Below are positions 62,420 to 64,000 of a stretch of DNA of 64,000 bases, piece by piece (the stretch's first letter is position 1; every line of letters begins with the position of its first letter). Source of the stretch: Anopheles merus (Eukaryota > Arthropoda > Insecta > Diptera > Culicidae); assembly GCF_017562075.2 (NCBI RefSeq), contig NC_054084.1:27787308-27851307 (forward strand). Direction: 5' to 3'. The notes under the pieces were generated by a model. It did no database searches. It saw nothing but the letters and a program-made list of their open reading frames with translations, and was not told the DNA's origin. Both the position numbers and the translations under genes were made by a program.

Positions 62420-62690
62420 AGGATGACCAGCTCAGTGGTCTATTGCATAGATGCACCGGCTTCTTTAAGGCCGGCAGTATTTGATTCTTATTCGAATCAT
62501 ATCTTTGTGGAGTTTGATTATTATTTAGTTGTACAGGGTAAAATAATAGCGCATAGGCTTTTTAAGACCCAAATAGGTCGTTACGCGAAAAAAAAGAAGA
62601 CCCAGACATGGTAATCTAGTTCTCTCCACGAACAGTGTTCATTACAATACTCTCGCAGCTCAGAAGAAGAAGAAGAAAAGAAAAAAACAA
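62420..62690 (+). mobile_element. tRNA-derived SINE-like element
   Basis: An A-box-like CAGCTCAGTGGTC (62,428-62,440) and B-box-like TTATTCGAATCAT (62,489-62,500) flank a perfect anticodon-type arm: stem CCGGCT/GGCCGG with a 7-nt loop TCTTTAA (62,456-62,474), reading as a Lys-type TTT anticodon. Downstream is TAGGTCGTTACGCGAA (62,574-62,589), shared with the fragment at 48,288-48,358, and the element ends in GAAGAAGAAGAAGAAAAG (62,663-62,680). The layout of pol III head, unrelated body and simple-repeat tail is that of a SINE. Flanking target duplications were not found, and a second fragment may be fused in. Confidence 0.55.
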
Positions 62691-64000
62691 TTCACATAAA
62701 AATGCAAAACTCTCTCCGTCACAATAGTACCTAAGAAATAGTATCACCTTCGTCCATGTTGTTCCTTCTCAGCGCGCCCTTGTGTCATGTTTAAGTTTTT
62801 GTAGGCTTTGTTGGGCTTCTCAGTTCCCTCGTCCCCACATAACTTCCTGTCGATGAATGAATAATTGTAACATTTATTTATTCCTTCACACGCACACACA
62901 TTATACAGTGCTTCTCGGTTGTTTTTTTTTCATCCTCCCGAACACTTCTCTTCCCAACCTGTTCCACGTGTGTGGCCAACGGAAAGTGCACACGTTTTCC
63001 CGCACCTTTCTTACGCAGCAGGGTGGTTTCTTGTCGAACGTTCATCAACATTCCTGCCTCTCAAGCACAACTTGTGACTCATCCAGGTGCATTCACCGCG
63101 CCTAGAATGATCCTGTGCTTCTATTGATGTGAGCAATGTACAATCAACCTACCAGTGCGTAGTGTGCGAAGCCGAAACAAACCTCACGAACCGCGCGTTT
63201 GCATGTCAATCGCCATTCTCGCACACTCCACAGGTTACCGACAAAAGCTTAACCACTTCCCGCACTAGGACAAATTAGCAAACAATGGCCTCCTAATGCG
63301 TGTATGTGTGTGTGCGGTTGGCTGCGATACAAGCTGATAGGCAACATGTCGGCTTTACCAAGAACACAGCTCTTCCCGAACATTGAAAAGTCTATTGACG
63401 CGTCCGCGCAATGGAAGATGGCCGATTCCGTGCGCCTGCCCTCAACTCCAACGTGCGGGTTCGTGGAAATTACGGTGCGCCCGTAATTAGAGCATAATTA
63501 ATTCCCTTCCACCACCCCCACGGGGGACGGGGGGGGGACGGATGTATCAAGAAGCTTCAAGTGCAATTATACTGTAAACGATGCGCCCCCTTCCTGTGCA
63601 ACACAAGGGCACACGCAGGGCACGGTCTCGCGCGCGGTCGTTTGTGGTCGTCATGGTGATACGGTACGCAACCGTGGTGCGCTTACATCAAAATAGCGGT
63701 TTGCCTTCCCGAGCCCCGGAGCGTTCTGAGTGAAATTAATAATTAATTTTCTCATTAAATATTAATACCCACCAGTACCACCTCTTAGTTCACTGTCTAC
63801 AGGCCCGGGGTCTCGTGTTGAGCGTCTCGGAACCTTCCTTACTGCAAAGGAGCGTAGACCCAAGCTGACACCCTTTCGTCTCGTTCTTCTCCGTTTCGTT
63901 TTTCGCGTCGCTCAAGTGAAGGCGTGTGAAGTTTTGCAACTTCACCAACCACAGCGCTCTTCTGCCGTGGGGCGGCCAACGATCCGTGGTCGAGAACTGA
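62691..64000 (-). other. vg: vestigial upstream intron, distal part, to window edge
   Basis: No exon is supported on either strand. It contains a G-run near 63,520-63,540. I searched the minus strand for the short N-terminal vg exon (expected to encode a Tyr-rich YYPYLYGR-type sequence) and did not find it, so the vg start presumably lies to the right. Confidence 0.5.

Noticed and set aside
63304..63486. 60-codon frame near the right edge
   Set aside because: No resemblance to the missing vestigial N-terminus (wrong strand) or to any family.

Overview
The window is eukaryotic (insect) genomic DNA: genes interrupted by consensus GT-AG introns, very long non-coding stretches, CA/GA microsatellites and tRNA-derived SINE-like repeats. 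The protein-level anchor is a Vestigial orthologue very close to that of flies; together with base composition and repeat style this suggests a dipteran, most likely an anopheline mosquito. No database search was possible, so the species is an inference.

Layout. (1) About 1-22,850: a gene-poor flank of some 23 kb holding a tiny truncated retrotransposon insertion, microsatellites and a GC-rich patch, but no exon I can support. (2) 23,026-24,463, plus strand: a two-exon gene for an unrecognised 447-residue protein, with a perfect RFX X-box about 160 bp upstream of its ATG. (3) About 26.8-55.2 kb, minus strand: six coding exons of vestigial (vg), the wing-selector co-activator that binds the TEAD factor Scalloped. 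They encode 321 residues, from just after the expected N-terminal exon to the stop codon. The intron between the Tondu-motif exon and the next exon is about 16.9 kb, and the last coding exon lies a further 7 kb away. (4) From 55,157 to the right edge: the upstream vg intron. It holds a complete intronless plus-strand gene (60,042-62,231, 729 residues) for a coiled-coil protein resembling axonemal DUF4200/CFAP100-type proteins, with an X-box-like motif 130 bp upstream. The N-terminal vg exon(s) are not seen and probably lie beyond 64,000.

How the genes relate: vg is a developmental transcription cofactor with large introns. In Drosophila the equivalent introns carry its wing enhancers. The two plus-strand genes, one downstream of vg and one nested inside it, both carry RFX-type X-box sequences near their starts. 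This suggests, but does not prove, a shared role in ciliated cells such as auditory chordotonal neurons. Splice sites were placed by consensus GT/AG, reading frame and recalled family similarity; untranslated ends are estimates.
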